Assembly (NCBI GenBank): GCA_963731285.1
Contig: CAVSUR010000016.1
Span: forward strand, 36,194 to 100,193
DNA from: CAVSUR01 sp963731285
Lineage (GTDB): Bacteria > Actinomycetota > Actinomycetes > Streptosporangiales > Streptosporangiaceae
Direction of reading: 5' to 3'
Length of the DNA: 64,000 nucleotides
The notes beneath the pieces are model-generated. The model did no database searches. It was not told the DNA's origin and saw only the letters and a program-made list of their open reading frames with translations. The position numbers and the translations under genes were made by a program. This document shows positions 27,845 to 36,326 of this stretch, piece by piece. Position 1 is the stretch's first letter. Each line of letters starts with the position of its first letter.

Positions 27845-28666
27845 GTGACCCCCGAGCCGGCCTCCTGCTCGCTGCGCGAGCGCAAGAAGCTCGCCACCCG
27901 GCGCGCGCTGCGGCGGGTTGCGCTCCGCCTGGTCGCGGACCGTGGCTTTGCCCACGTCACCGTGGAGGACATCGCCGCTGCCGCCGACGTGTCCCCGCGC
28001 ACGTTCTTCAACTACTTTCCGTCCAAGGAGGCGGCGCTGTTCGGCGCCGATCCGGACCGGCTGGCGGCGCTGCGGGAGCGGCTGTCCAGGCCGGTGCCGG
28101 GTGAGAGCGCCCTCATGGCGCTGCGCGCGGCGCTGGTGGCCGAGGCCCGGGCCAGGACGGCCGAGCTCGGTGAGCTCGGCGGCGATCCGGCCGCCTGGCT
28201 GCGGCGGATGAAGGCGGCGCACATCGACCCGCACCTGCGGGCCGCGCAGGCCGCGCACCTGGCCGCGATGGACCGTGCGCTGGCCGAGGCGCTGGCCGAG
28301 CGGCTGAACACCGACCCGGACCGCGATCCCTACCCCGGCCTGCTCGCGGCCGCCGCGACCGGGGTGATGCGGGCGGCGCTGGCGTTCTGGGCGAACTCCG
28401 GCGGGGCGGTCCCGGTCGACCAGATCACCGATGCCGCCTTCCAGGCGCTGGCCGACGGGCTGCCAGAAGACTGCGCCGTGCGCGGGTTCGCCGCGCCCGG
28501 CCCGGACCCGGTCCCGGCACATACGGCCGCCCGGGCCAGCCCCGCAGCCCGCCGCAGGCCCTCCTCCCCGGAGGCGCGGCCGGGACCTGATCCCGCCGGG
28601 CCCGCGCTGCCTTCTTCCCGTCCGCCGGAAAGGACGACTGATGACTCCGCCCAGCTCATCCGCTGA
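27845..28666 (+). CDS. TetR-family repressor of the adjacent MFS exporter
   Basis: A 273-residue TetR protein starting at GTG 27845. The DNA-binding region (about residues 10-62) reads RERKKLATRRALRRVALRLV, VTVEDIAAAADVSPRTFFNYF and PSKEAALFG, a form common in exporter-linked regulators of the TetR_C_17-like group. The C-terminal 60 residues are Pro/Ala/Arg-rich and disordered. The end of the gene overlaps the MFS start by 26 bases. Location and operator palindromes suggest autoregulated control of the exporter. Confidence 0.93.
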   Translation: MTPEPASCSLRERKKLATRRALRRVALRLVADRGFAHVTVEDIAAAADVSPRTFFNYFPSKEAALFGADPDRLAALRERLSRPVPGESALMALRAALVAEARARTAELGELGGDPAAWLRRMKAAHIDPHLRAAQAAHLAAMDRALAEALAERLNTDPDRDPYPGLLAAAATGVMRAALAFWANSGGAVPVDQITDAAFQALADGLPEDCAVRGFAAPGPDPVPAHTAARASPAARRRPSSPEARPGPDPAGPALPSSRPPERTTDDSAQLIR

Positions 28667-30320
28667 CAGCACGCCGCGGCGGCCGTCGCCGAACGGCGCC
28701 CCCGCGCCTGCCGCGGCCACCCGGGCCGGCGAGGCCAGCGGCGCGCTGCCGGGCCTGAGCCGGCAGCGGATCCTGCTGATCATCAGCGCGCTGATGCTCG
28801 GGATGCTGCTCGCGGCGCTGGACCAGACCATCGTGTCGACCGCGCTGCCCACCATCGTCGGCGACCTGCATGGCGGCTCGCACATCGCCTGGGTAGTGAC
28901 GGCCTACCTGCTCGCCAGCACGGTGTCGACGCCGCTGTGGGGCAAGCTCGGCGACCAGTACGGCCGGAAGTTCTTCTTCCAGGCCGCGATCGTGATCTTC
29001 CTGGCCGGCTCGGTACTGTCGGGTGTCAGCCACTCGATGATCGAGCTGATCGCTTTCCGCGCCGTCCAGGGCCTCGGCGCCGGCGGCCTGATCGTCGGCG
29101 CCCAGGCGATCGTCGGCGATATCGTCTCGCCACGCGAGCGGGGCCGGTACGTGGGCCTGTTCGGCGCGACGTTCGGGGTGGCCAGCATCGTCGGCCCGCT
29201 GCTCGGCGGGGTCTTCGTCGACAACCTGACGTGGCGGTGGATCTTCTACATCAACATCCCGATCGGCGTGATCGCGCTGGCCGTGGTGGCCCTCCAGGTG
29301 CCGGGGCAGCTGGCCCGGGTGCACCACGTGATCGACTACCTCGGCACGGCGCTGCTGGCGCTCGCCGCGGCCGCCCTGGTCCTGCTGACCAGCCTGGGCG
29401 GCACCACGTACGCATGGAACTCGGCCCCGATCTGGATCCTGGGCAGCTGCGGCGGGCTGCTCATCATCGCCTTCGCTCTCGTCGAGCGGCGGGCCGCCGA
29501 GCCGGTACTGCCGCTGCACCTGTTCCGGCTGCGCGCGTTCTCGGTGACCAGCCTGGTCGGCTTCATCGTCGGGTTCGCGATGTTCGGCGCGATCACCTAC
29601 CTGCCCGCGTTCTTCCAGGTCGTCAGGGGCGTGTCCCCGGCCCTGTCCGGCTTGCAGCTGTTCCCGCTGATGGCCGGGCTGCTGGTGACCTCGATCGGCT
29701 CGGGCCAGATCATCGCCAGGACCGGCCGGTACCGGTTCTTCCCGATCGCCGGGACCGCGGTGATGACCCTTGGCATGTACCTGATCTCGCTGATGGGCGT
29801 CGGCTCGTCCACCCTCACCGACGCCCTGTCCATGGCCGTGCTCGGCCTGGGCATCGGCGGCGTGATGCAGGTGCTGGTCCTCATCGTGCAGAACGCCGTC
29901 CCGCACAGCGAGCTGGGCGTGGCCACCTCGGGTGCGACGTTCTTCCGGTCCATCGGCGGCTCGTTCGGCACCGCGATCTTCGGCGCTATCTTCTCCAATG
30001 TGCTAATCGGCAACCTGGCCAGCCACCTGCATGGCGCGCCGGTCCCGGCGGGCTTCTCCAGCGCGAGCGTCACCCCGGCGCTGCTGGCGCATCTGCCGGC
30101 CGCGGTGCGGCACGGCTTCGTGGCCGGCTACGCCGAGTCGATCCAGACGGTGTTCACCATCGCCGTGCCGATCGCCGCCCTGGCCTTCCTGGCGTCATGG
30201 CTGATCCCGCAGGTAGAGCTGCGGCAGTGGGGCAAAGGCCAGCAGGAGACGAGCGAGCAGCTCGCCGCCGCCCCCTCGCCGGCCGGCCAGCCCGCCGCCG
30301 GGCCGGGTAACCGGCCGTAA
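28641..30320 (+). CDS. DHA2-family MFS drug exporter, 14 TM
   Basis: A 559-residue proton-coupled multidrug exporter of the EmrB/QacA type. The DHA2 motif LDQTIVSTALPTIVGDL lies in helix 1, motif A is GKLGDQYGRKFFF, and motif C-like GPLLGGVFVDNLTWRWIFYI follows. About 14 membrane helices are visible. ATG 28641 is preceded by AAGGA and overlaps the repressor gene. A Pro/Ala-rich N-terminal 35 residues and a short polar C terminus are cytosolic. Together with the TetR gene it forms a self-regulated efflux operon. Confidence 0.95.
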   Translation: MTPPSSSADSTPRRPSPNGAPAPAAATRAGEASGALPGLSRQRILLIISALMLGMLLAALDQTIVSTALPTIVGDLHGGSHIAWVVTAYLLASTVSTPLWGKLGDQYGRKFFFQAAIVIFLAGSVLSGVSHSMIELIAFRAVQGLGAGGLIVGAQAIVGDIVSPRERGRYVGLFGATFGVASIVGPLLGGVFVDNLTWRWIFYINIPIGVIALAVVALQVPGQLARVHHVIDYLGTALLALAAAALVLLTSLGGTTYAWNSAPIWILGSCGGLLIIAFALVERRAAEPVLPLHLFRLRAFSVTSLVGFIVGFAMFGAITYLPAFFQVVRGVSPALSGLQLFPLMAGLLVTSIGSGQIIARTGRYRFFPIAGTAVMTLGMYLISLMGVGSSTLTDALSMAVLGLGIGGVMQVLVLIVQNAVPHSELGVATSGATFFRSIGGSFGTAIFGAIFSNVLIGNLASHLHGAPVPAGFSSASVTPALLAHLPAAVRHGFVAGYAESIQTVFTIAVPIAALAFLASWLIPQVELRQWGKGQQETSEQLAAAPSPAGQPAAGPGNRP

Positions 30321-30360
30321 CCAGCGGCCGGACCCGCCGATCAGGCCTACGATCGGCGCC

Positions 30361-30759
30361 ATGGCGATCAGTGACGAGAAGTACATTGCCACCATCACCT
30401 TCCGCAAGTCGGGTGCCGGGGTCCCGACGCCCACCTGGATCGTCCCGCTCGACTCCGGCCGGGTCGGCTTCTGGACCTCCTCGGCATCGGGCAAGTACAA
30501 GCGGCTGCGCAGCAACCCGCGGATCACGCTGCAGCCATCCGGCGCACGCGGCCGGGTCAAGGGCGGCTCCGAGCCGGCGGAAGGCTCGGCCGAGCTGGTG
30601 ACCTCCGGCCCTGACTTCGAGGAGATCCAGCGCAAGGTCCGCGCCAAGTACGGGTTCATGGTGACGGTGTCCCATTTTTTCAACGCCCTCGGCCACCTGG
30701 GCAAGAAGTTCCCCTACGGCGACGTCGGCGTGGTCGTGAACCTGGGCGGCGGCTCGTAG
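30361..30759 (+). CDS. PPOX-class F420-dependent enzyme
   Basis: A 132-residue split-barrel protein, MAISDEKYIATITFRKSG, with GVPTPTWIVPLDSGRVGFWT, SGKYKRLRSNPRITLQP and a C-terminal VVVNLGG. It matches the short actinobacterial F420-binding family that resembles mycobacterial Rv2061-type proteins (from memory). The likely role is F420H2-dependent reduction of an unknown compound. It follows the exporter gene by 40 bases on the same strand, and its 3' end overlaps the convergent kinase gene by about 46 bases. Confidence 0.87.
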   Translation: MAISDEKYIATITFRKSGAGVPTPTWIVPLDSGRVGFWTSSASGKYKRLRSNPRITLQPSGARGRVKGGSEPAEGSAELVTSGPDFEEIQRKVRAKYGFMVTVSHFFNALGHLGKKFPYGDVGVVVNLGGGS

Positions 30760-31777
30760 CCTGGCCTGCTCACCCCGGCAGGCTGGATCACGGCCTGCCG
30801 GGCCAGGGCCCGGGCCTCGGCCAGGTCCGGGCAGCTGGCCGTGCCGCCGGGCGCGCGGGTCGACAGGGCGCCGGCCGCGCAGCCGAGCGCGACCGCGCGG
30901 GACAGCGGCAGGCCGTCCAGCAGGCCGGCGGCCAGCCCGGCGTTGAAGCAGTCCCCGGCACCGGTGGTGTCCACCGGGATCACCGGCGGCAGGGCCACGT
31001 GCTGACGGTCCTGGCCAGTGACGCACAGGGCCCCGCGCGCGCCGAGCTTGACCGCCAGGGTGGTGCCGCCGGCGGTCAGGGCCGCCGCGGCGGCGGCCAG
31101 GCCCGGCTCACCGGACAGGCGCAGCGCCTCGGCCTCATTGGGCAGCAACAGGTCGCTGTGGCTCACGGCCGCGCGCAGGTGGCTGTCCCCCACCGGCCGG
31201 CCGGATCCCAGTTGGTATCCAGCGAGGTGGTCGCGCCGCCCGCCCGGGCGGCGGCGAGCAGGGCCGCCAGCCCTGGCCCCAGCGAGTCTGCCAGCAGGAA
31301 ATACGCGCTGACGTGCACGTGCCGGGCCGCGGCCAGCAGGTCGGCGGGGACGTCCGCCGGGGTGAGCGAGGTGATGGCACCGCTGGCGGTCAGGATCGCC
31401 CGGTCCGCGCCGCTCGACAGCACCACGGTCATCCCGGTGCTGCCACCCGGCCGCACGGCCACGGCGGTGGTGTCCACCCCGGCCCGGCCCAGCTGGTCCA
31501 GCATGAACTGCCCGGCCGGGTCGGCGCCAACCGCCGCGACCAGCGCGACGCGGCAGCCAAGCCGCGCCGCGGCCACCGCAGTGATCGCCGCCGAGCCGCC
31601 GACGACCAGGGACATGCTCGCCACCAGCTTCTCCTGCTGGCCGAACGCCGGAGTCACATCCTCGCCGAGCACCAGCACATCCGGGTTGCAGTCCCCGATA
31701 ACCACCAGGTCCGCGCCGCCCCGCCGGCCTGCGCGAGGGCTGCCCCGCCCGGCCGGCCGCTCAGGCGACGACGACAT
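30714..31777 (-). CDS. PfkB-family carbohydrate kinase, one frameshift
   Basis: A ribokinase-like sugar kinase of about 350 residues. The N terminus reads DLVVIGDCNPDVLVLG, followed by GGSAAITAVAAARLG (PfkB signature 1) and AGVDTTAVAVRPGGSTGMTV. After a frame change near 31190 it reads SDLLLPNEAEALRL and DTTGAGDCFNAGLAAGLL, the anion hole and catalytic Asp of signature 2. ATG 31777 overlaps the stop of the DeoR gene by 17 bases, so it is the last gene of the carbohydrate operon. In this context it may phosphorylate a hexose or amino sugar; that is inference. Confidence 0.88.
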
Positions 31778-32546
31778 CTGCCCCGGCCTCTTCCAGCGCG
31801 GCCGCGTCGTCCGCGCTGATCCCCGCGTCGGTGACCAGGACATCTACCTCGCGGAGCGCGCAGATCCGCGCGAACGCGCGGCGGCCCACCTTCGAGCTGT
31901 CCGCGGCGATGATGACCCGGCCGGCCTGGCGGGCCATCAGCTGGTTGATGCTGGCCTCCCCCTCGTGGTGGGCGGTGGCGCCGGCCCGGGCGTCGATGCC
32001 GTCGACGCCGAGGATGGCAACGTCCAGGGTGACCTGCTCCAGCACCCCGGTGGCCAGCGGCCCGGTCAGCTCGTAGGACTGCGGCCTGGCCACCCCGCCG
32101 GTGGTCACGATCTTGATGTGCTGGCGGACCGCGAGCTCGGTTGCGATGTTCAGCGCGTTGGTGACGATGGTCAGCGCGGGCGACAGCGGTCCCGAGTTCA
32201 GGTCGGAGCGGGTAGCCAGGGCGCGCGCCACCTCGGTGGTCGTGGTGCCGCCGTTGAGCCCGGCGATCTGGCCCGGCTTGACCAGTCCCGCGGCCACCGC
32301 CGCGATGCGCTGCTTCTCTGACGGGTGGCGTTCTGACTTGTACCGCAGCGGCAGGTCGTAGGTGACGCCCTGGGCCACCGCACCGCCCCGGATCCGGGTC
32401 AGCATCTGCTGGCTGGCCAGCTCGTCCAGGTCCCGCCGAACGGTCGCCGCCGACACCCCGAGCTGCCGGGCAGCCTGTTCCACCTGCAGCTGGCCGGTGC
32501 TGGCCAGCAGCTCGAGCAGCTCGTTCCACCGGCGATAGCGGCTCAC
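31761..32546 (-). CDS. DeoR-family sugar-operon repressor
   Basis: A 261-residue DeoR/AgaR-type regulator. The N-terminal winged helix reads RYRRWNELLELLASTGQL, VEQAARQLGVSAATVRRDL and RIRGGAVA; the effector domain has GLNGGTTTTEVARAL, IVTNALNIATEL, GGVARPQSYELTG, LGVDGIDA and AADSSKVGRRAF, which bind phosphorylated sugars. GTG 32546 is favoured as start because AGGAGG lies 5 bases upstream; an in-frame ATG at 32630 is possible. It sits inside the kinase/aldolase operon and probably represses both divergent arms. Confidence 0.93.
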   Translation of the reverse strand: MSRYRRWNELLELLASTGQLQVEQAARQLGVSAATVRRDLDELASQQMLTRIRGGAVAQGVTYDLPLRYKSERHPSEKQRIAAVAAGLVKPGQIAGLNGGTTTTEVARALATRSDLNSGPLSPALTIVTNALNIATELAVRQHIKIVTTGGVARPQSYELTGPLATGVLEQVTLDVAILGVDGIDARAGATAHHEGEASINQLMARQAGRVIIAADSSKVGRRAFARICALREVDVLVTDAGISADDAAALEEAGADVVVA

Positions 32547-32626
32547 CGGCGCCTCCTGTGTCCCGACAGCCCGCGACGCCGTTGTGTCCGAATCCACGCC
32601 GTGCACCGAATTCACGCTGTGCATCG

Positions 32627-33466
32627 TCATAGTGGCGCACCGATGATCCGCAGCAGCCGGGCCACTTCCGCGGCGACCGCATCCCGGCCGGCCGCGCCGT
32701 AGCCCCGGGCATCCACCAGGGCCGGATCGGCCGCCAGGCACTGGCGCACGGCGGCGGTGAACACCTTGTTCAGCTGGGTCGCCACGTTGATCTTCGTCAT
32801 GCCCGCGCTGACCGCCTTGGCCAGCACGTCGTCGGGCACCCCCGACGAGCCGTGCAGCACCAGCGGCACGGCCACGGCCGCGCGGATCCGGGCGACCAGG
32901 TCCAGGTCCAGGACGGCATCGCGGGTCAGCATGGCGTGCGAGCTGCCGACCGCCACCGCCAGCGCGTCCACGCCGGTGGCGGTGGCATAGGCGGCCGCCT
33001 CGGCCGGGTCGGTGCGGGCCTGCGGCGCATGCGCCCCGTTCTTGCCGCCGATCTCGCCCAGCTCCGCCTCCACCCAGATCCCCCGCTCGTGACACCAGGC
33101 CGCCATCTGGGCCGTGGCCTCGACGTTGCGCGCGTATGGCAGCTGCGACGCGTCGTACATGACCGACCCGAAGCCCAGCCCGGCCGCCTCGGCGACCAGG
33201 CGCGCGCTGGTGGCGTGATCCAGGTGCAGCGCCACCGGCACCGCCGCCGCGGCTGCTAGCCCGGCGCAGGCCCGGCTGAGCGGGCCGAGCGCGCCGTGGT
33301 AGGCAGCGCAGTTCTCGCTGATCTGCAGCACGGCGGGCGCGCCGGCCGCCTCCGCGCCCGCCACGATGGCCTCGGCGTGCTCGATGCCGACGACGTTGAA
33401 CGCGCCCACCCCGCGGCCCGCCGCCGCGGCCGGCCCGACGATCTCGCCTAGCGCCGCCGCGGGCAT
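32627..33466 (-). CDS. Class II ketose-bisphosphate aldolase (tagatose/fructose type)
   Basis: A 279-residue zinc aldolase. Metal ligands and active-site blocks are visible: HLDHATSARLV (His and Asp), EAELGEIGGKNG, VGSSHAMLT and VLHGSSGVPDD; KINVATQLN binds phosphate. The length fits GatY/KbaY/FbaA-type enzymes that cleave tagatose-1,6- or fructose-1,6-bisphosphate to DHAP and glyceraldehyde-3-phosphate. Context with a 1-phosphofructokinase-like kinase and SIS protein favours tagatose-bisphosphate. The ATG overlaps the upstream kinase stop as ATGA. Confidence 0.92.
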   Translation of the reverse strand: MPAAALGEIVGPAAAAGRGVGAFNVVGIEHAEAIVAGAEAAGAPAVLQISENCAAYHGALGPLSRACAGLAAAAAVPVALHLDHATSARLVAEAAGLGFGSVMYDASQLPYARNVEATAQMAAWCHERGIWVEAELGEIGGKNGAHAPQARTDPAEAAAYATATGVDALAVAVGSSHAMLTRDAVLDLDLVARIRAAVAVPLVLHGSSGVPDDVLAKAVSAGMTKINVATQLNKVFTAAVRQCLAADPALVDARGYGAAGRDAVAAEVARLLRIIGAPL

Positions 33467-34419
33467 CAGCACACCTCCGCGCGCCGCACGGTGACCGCCT
33501 CCAGCAGCCGGGCGTAGTCCTCGTGCCGGAACTCCCCGGCGACCGGCGCCGCCGCGCAGGCGGTGCCGAGCGCGACCGCGTGCCGCAGCCGCTCGGCCCA
33601 CGGGCGCCCGGCGACCAGTCCGTGTACCAGCCCGGCCGCCACGGCGTCGCCCGCGCCGGTGGCGTTCCCCGGCACCGCGGCGGGCGGCGCGGCCTGCCAG
33701 CAGCCGTCGTCGGTCACGGCCCACAGCCCGGCCGCGCCGAGCGAGACCACGACCGCCTGCGGCCCCGTGTGCCGCAGCCCCCGAGCAGCCTGCGCGACGG
33801 CGCGGGTGTCCGGGACCCCGGCCGCCGACAGGCTGCGGCCCGCCAGCAGCTCCAGCTCCGCCAGGTTCGGCTTGACGATGGCCGGCCGGGCCGCCGCGCC
33901 GCGCCGCAGCGGCTCGCCGTGCGTGTCGAGCACGGCGGGAACGCCGGCGTCCGCGGCCAGGCGGCCGAGGTCGGCGTAGCTGCTGTCGGACAGCCCGGGC
34001 GGCAGGCTGCCGGAAAGAACCACGGCCGTGGCGCCGGGCAGCGCCCCCGCGTACTCCGCCCGGAACCGGGCGTACTCCTCCGGCGTGACCCGCGGGCCCG
34101 CCTCGTTGAACAGGGCCGCGCCACCGCAGCTGGTGTCCACCACCGTGAAAGTCCGGCGGGTCTCGGCGGCGACGGGGATGAAGCGGCCCGGGATGCCGCA
34201 GGCGCCGAGCGCGGCCTGGACGCCCGCGCCGGTGACGCCGCCGGCCAGCCCCAGCACCCGGACGCCGGCCCCCAGCGCGCGCAGCGTCCTGGCCACGTTC
34301 AGCCCCTTGCCGCCGGGCCTGACCTCGACCTGATCGGCCCGGTTCACCCCGGACCAGTCGACGCCGGGCACGTGGTGAGTGACGTCGAGCGCGGGGTTGA
34401 GAGCCACGATCAGGATCAC
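33466..34419 (-). CDS. 1-phosphofructokinase / tagatose-6-phosphate kinase (PfkB family)
   Basis: A 317-residue kinase of the FruK/LacC subgroup. It starts at GTG 34419 (ILIVALNPALDVTHHV) and shows VRPGGKGLNVARTL (signature 1), VVLSGSLPPGL, VKPNLAELELL and GNATGAGDAVAAGL (signature 2 with the catalytic Asp). Enzymes of this group phosphorylate fructose-1-P or tagatose-6-P to the 1,6-bisphosphate that the next gene product would cleave. Start and stop are tightly packed against the neighbours (4-base gap upstream, ATGA overlap downstream), so it is part of one operon. Confidence 0.93.
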   Translation of the reverse strand: MILIVALNPALDVTHHVPGVDWSGVNRADQVEVRPGGKGLNVARTLRALGAGVRVLGLAGGVTGAGVQAALGACGIPGRFIPVAAETRRTFTVVDTSCGGAALFNEAGPRVTPEEYARFRAEYAGALPGATAVVLSGSLPPGLSDSSYADLGRLAADAGVPAVLDTHGEPLRRGAAARPAIVKPNLAELELLAGRSLSAAGVPDTRAVAQAARGLRHTGPQAVVVSLGAAGLWAVTDDGCWQAAPPAAVPGNATGAGDAVAAGLVHGLVAGRPWAERLRHAVALGTACAAAPVAGEFRHEDYARLLEAVTVRRAEVC

Positions 34420-34423
34420 CGCG

Positions 34424-35335
34424 TTACTCGGCGGGGGCGAGGATGACGGAGCGGGCCAGGTTGCGGGGCCGGTCGGGATCCAGGCCACGGCCCCTGGCGA
34501 CCGCCGCCGCGAGCAGGTGCACGCGCACCAGCTCGGCCATCGGGTCCTCGGCGCCGAGGAAGGCCACGCCGCCCGCCGCTGCTATCTCACCGGGCAGGCC
34601 GTCCGGCGCGGGGCCGAACACCCACACCACGCTGCCCGGCCCGGTGACCGCGACCGGGCCATGCCGGTACTCCATCGCGGGGTAGGCCTCGGTCCACATC
34701 CCGGCCGCCTCCCGCAGCTTCAGCGCGGCCTCGCTGGCCAGCCCGCAGGTCCAGCCGGTGCCGAGGAAGGTGAACTGGCGGGCGGCCAGGCCCGCCCCGG
34801 GCAGCGGCTGCGCCAGCACCCGCTGCGCGGCGTCCGCGACCGGGCCCATGTCCTGACCGAGATGGGCTCGCAGCAGGGCCAGCTCGGTGGTGGCGAAACG
34901 GGTCTGCACCACCGAGTCCTCGTCGGCGAAGTCCAGCGTGATGACCGCATCGGCGGCGGCCGCGACCGGGGTATCCGCGTCGGCCACGACGGCCACGGTC
35001 GGCTGCTGGCCGCCTATGCGGGCCAGCAGCCGGACGATCTCGGTGGTGGTGCCGGACCGGGACAGAACGACCACCCGGTCGTACCGCCGGCCGGGCGGCA
35101 TCTCGGAGGCGGCGAACGCGTCGGTCTCGCCCTGCCCGGCCGCTTCCCGCGCCGCCGCATAGGCCTGGGCCATGAACCAGGACGTGCCGCACCCCGCCAC
35201 CGCGACCCGCTCGCCGGGGGCCGGCAGCGATCCGGCCGCGTCCGCGGCCAGCAGCGCCGCCCGCCGCCAGCAGTCCGGCTGGGACGCTGTCTCCGACTCG
35301 ATGCTGCCGCCGCTAGTGCTGCCGGTGCTGGGCAC
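34424..35335 (-). CDS. SIS-domain sugar-phosphate isomerase/deaminase (AgaS/GlmS-like)
   Basis: A 303-residue protein with two SIS domains. The first has VAVAGCGTSWFMAQAYAAA and VVVLSRSGTTTEIVRLLA; the second has FTFLGTGWTCGLASEAALKL, TEAYPAMEYRHGPVAV and a glutamate-rich end. This is the layout of AgaS and the isomerase half of GlmS. AgaS deaminates and isomerises galactosamine-6-phosphate to tagatose-6-phosphate. GTG 35335 is chosen as start because GAGGAGG lies 5 bases upstream; the frame extends further without family support. First intact gene of the leftward operon. Confidence 0.92.
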   Translation of the reverse strand: MPSTGSTSGGSIESETASQPDCWRRAALLAADAAGSLPAPGERVAVAGCGTSWFMAQAYAAAREAAGQGETDAFAASEMPPGRRYDRVVVLSRSGTTTEIVRLLARIGGQQPTVAVVADADTPVAAAADAVITLDFADEDSVVQTRFATTELALLRAHLGQDMGPVADAAQRVLAQPLPGAGLAARQFTFLGTGWTCGLASEAALKLREAAGMWTEAYPAMEYRHGPVAVTGPGSVVWVFGPAPDGLPGEIAAAGGVAFLGAEDPMAELVRVHLLAAAVARGRGLDPDRPRNLARSVILAPAE

Positions 35336-35421
35336 TCCGGCCTCCTCGCCCACCTCGGTGATCCTTTTGCCGTGGTCGCCGTGCGCTGGGCGCCCGGCCC
35401 AGGACCCGCGGATGCCCGCGG

Positions 35422-36045
35422 TCACGTTCCCGCCAGCCCGGTGGCCGCGATCGAGCGCACGAGTAGCGCTGCTTGCGGGCCGGGCTGGTCAGCGCGCGCA
35501 TCGGACTGGAACTGGGCCCAGGTCCAGTCCGGCACGGGCGGCTTCAGCCCGGCCCGGGCGAACAGGCTCTTGTTGTAGACGACCGCCAGGTTGTCGACCA
35601 GCGCGGGAATGCCGGTGACCTTGCTGCCGACGGTCGCGACGCCGCGCTCCCCCACCCAGAAATCGCTCCAGTTCACGCCAGGCTGCCGCACCACCCTGGT
35701 CAGGTTCACCACCTGCGGGATCTGCGCCACGTTCGGAGCTTACGAGCCGTAGAGGTAGGCGATGTCCGGCGGGCTGCCGCCGCGCACCGCGGTCAGCACC
35801 TTCTGCAGCGAGTCGTCGTTGTTGACGAACAGGGTGGAGATCCGCTGGCCGTGATGCTGCCGCCGGTACTCGCTCACCAGGTGCGCGAACGTCTTGGCCT
35901 CGGCCCCGGTGTAGCCCGCCCAGATCTGGATTGCGCCGCCGCCGCCCGAGCCGCTGGTGCTGTCGGTGCCGCAGGCCGCCATGGCCAGGCCGAGGGCCAG
36001 CGCGATGAGGGAGCCCGCCATCCGGACCCACGGCCGCCATGTCAT
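35422..36045 (-). pseudogene. Sugar ABC transporter substrate-binding lipoprotein, internal stop and truncated
   Basis: An extracellular solute-binding protein of family 1. The lipoprotein signal ends in LGLAMAACGTD (the Cys is lipidated), then IQIWAGYTGAEAKTFAHLV, ISTLFVNNDDSLQKVLTAV and PPDIAYLYGS. An in-frame TAA at 35740-35742 interrupts; the same frame resumes with NVAQIPQVVNLTRVV, GIPALVDNLAVVYNKSLF and PPVPDWTWAQFQSDARA, and ends after only about 207 codons. Normal proteins have about 420. No permease genes are present. A GGAGGT ribosome binding site precedes ATG 36045. Either this is a decayed transporter gene or the sequence has collapsed here. Confidence 0.78.
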
Positions 36046-36196
36046 CTCGACCTCCGGGTGCGCACGCTGCGCCCCGCCAGGTCACGATCACTCGTGACGC
36101 AGGTGCGCAGCTTCACCGCAATACTGAGCAGAATCACGCATCATGTCAACCCCCGTCCGGCGAGTGGCGCAGACCGTGTAATACTCCCCTAAACCC

Positions 36197-36251
36197 CGTC
36201 ATATCGAGCAACAAAACGGCGTGAGCCCGCTCCTCTCGCGGTGATATGACG
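36197..36251. promoter_or_regulatory. Inverted repeat in the divergent promoter region of the sugar locus
   Basis: CGTCATATC at 36197-36205 and GATATGACG at 36243-36251 are perfect inverted 9-mers separated by 37 bases. They lie between the divergent substrate-binding lipoprotein and GH4 genes, in an AT-richer stretch. A DeoR-type repressor encoded nearby could bind here and loop or block both promoters. The assignment is by position only. Confidence 0.5.
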
Positions 36252-36326
36252 ACGCAGATGGCGATCAACGGCCCGACTGGTGCGCAGTCTTGCGCGAAGA
36301 ACGGGTCAAATGAAACACTGCAAACT

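Noticed and set aside
22986..30320. Secondary-metabolite gene cluster
   Set aside because: Exporter, TetR, FkbM and F420 proteins are present, but no core biosynthetic enzyme lies nearby.
35740..35742. Recoding of the in-frame stop codon (lipoprotein TAA; also TAG at 52131)
   Set aside because: No selenocysteine or pyrrolysine machinery or signal is seen, TAA is not a known recoding codon, and the sequence is error-prone.
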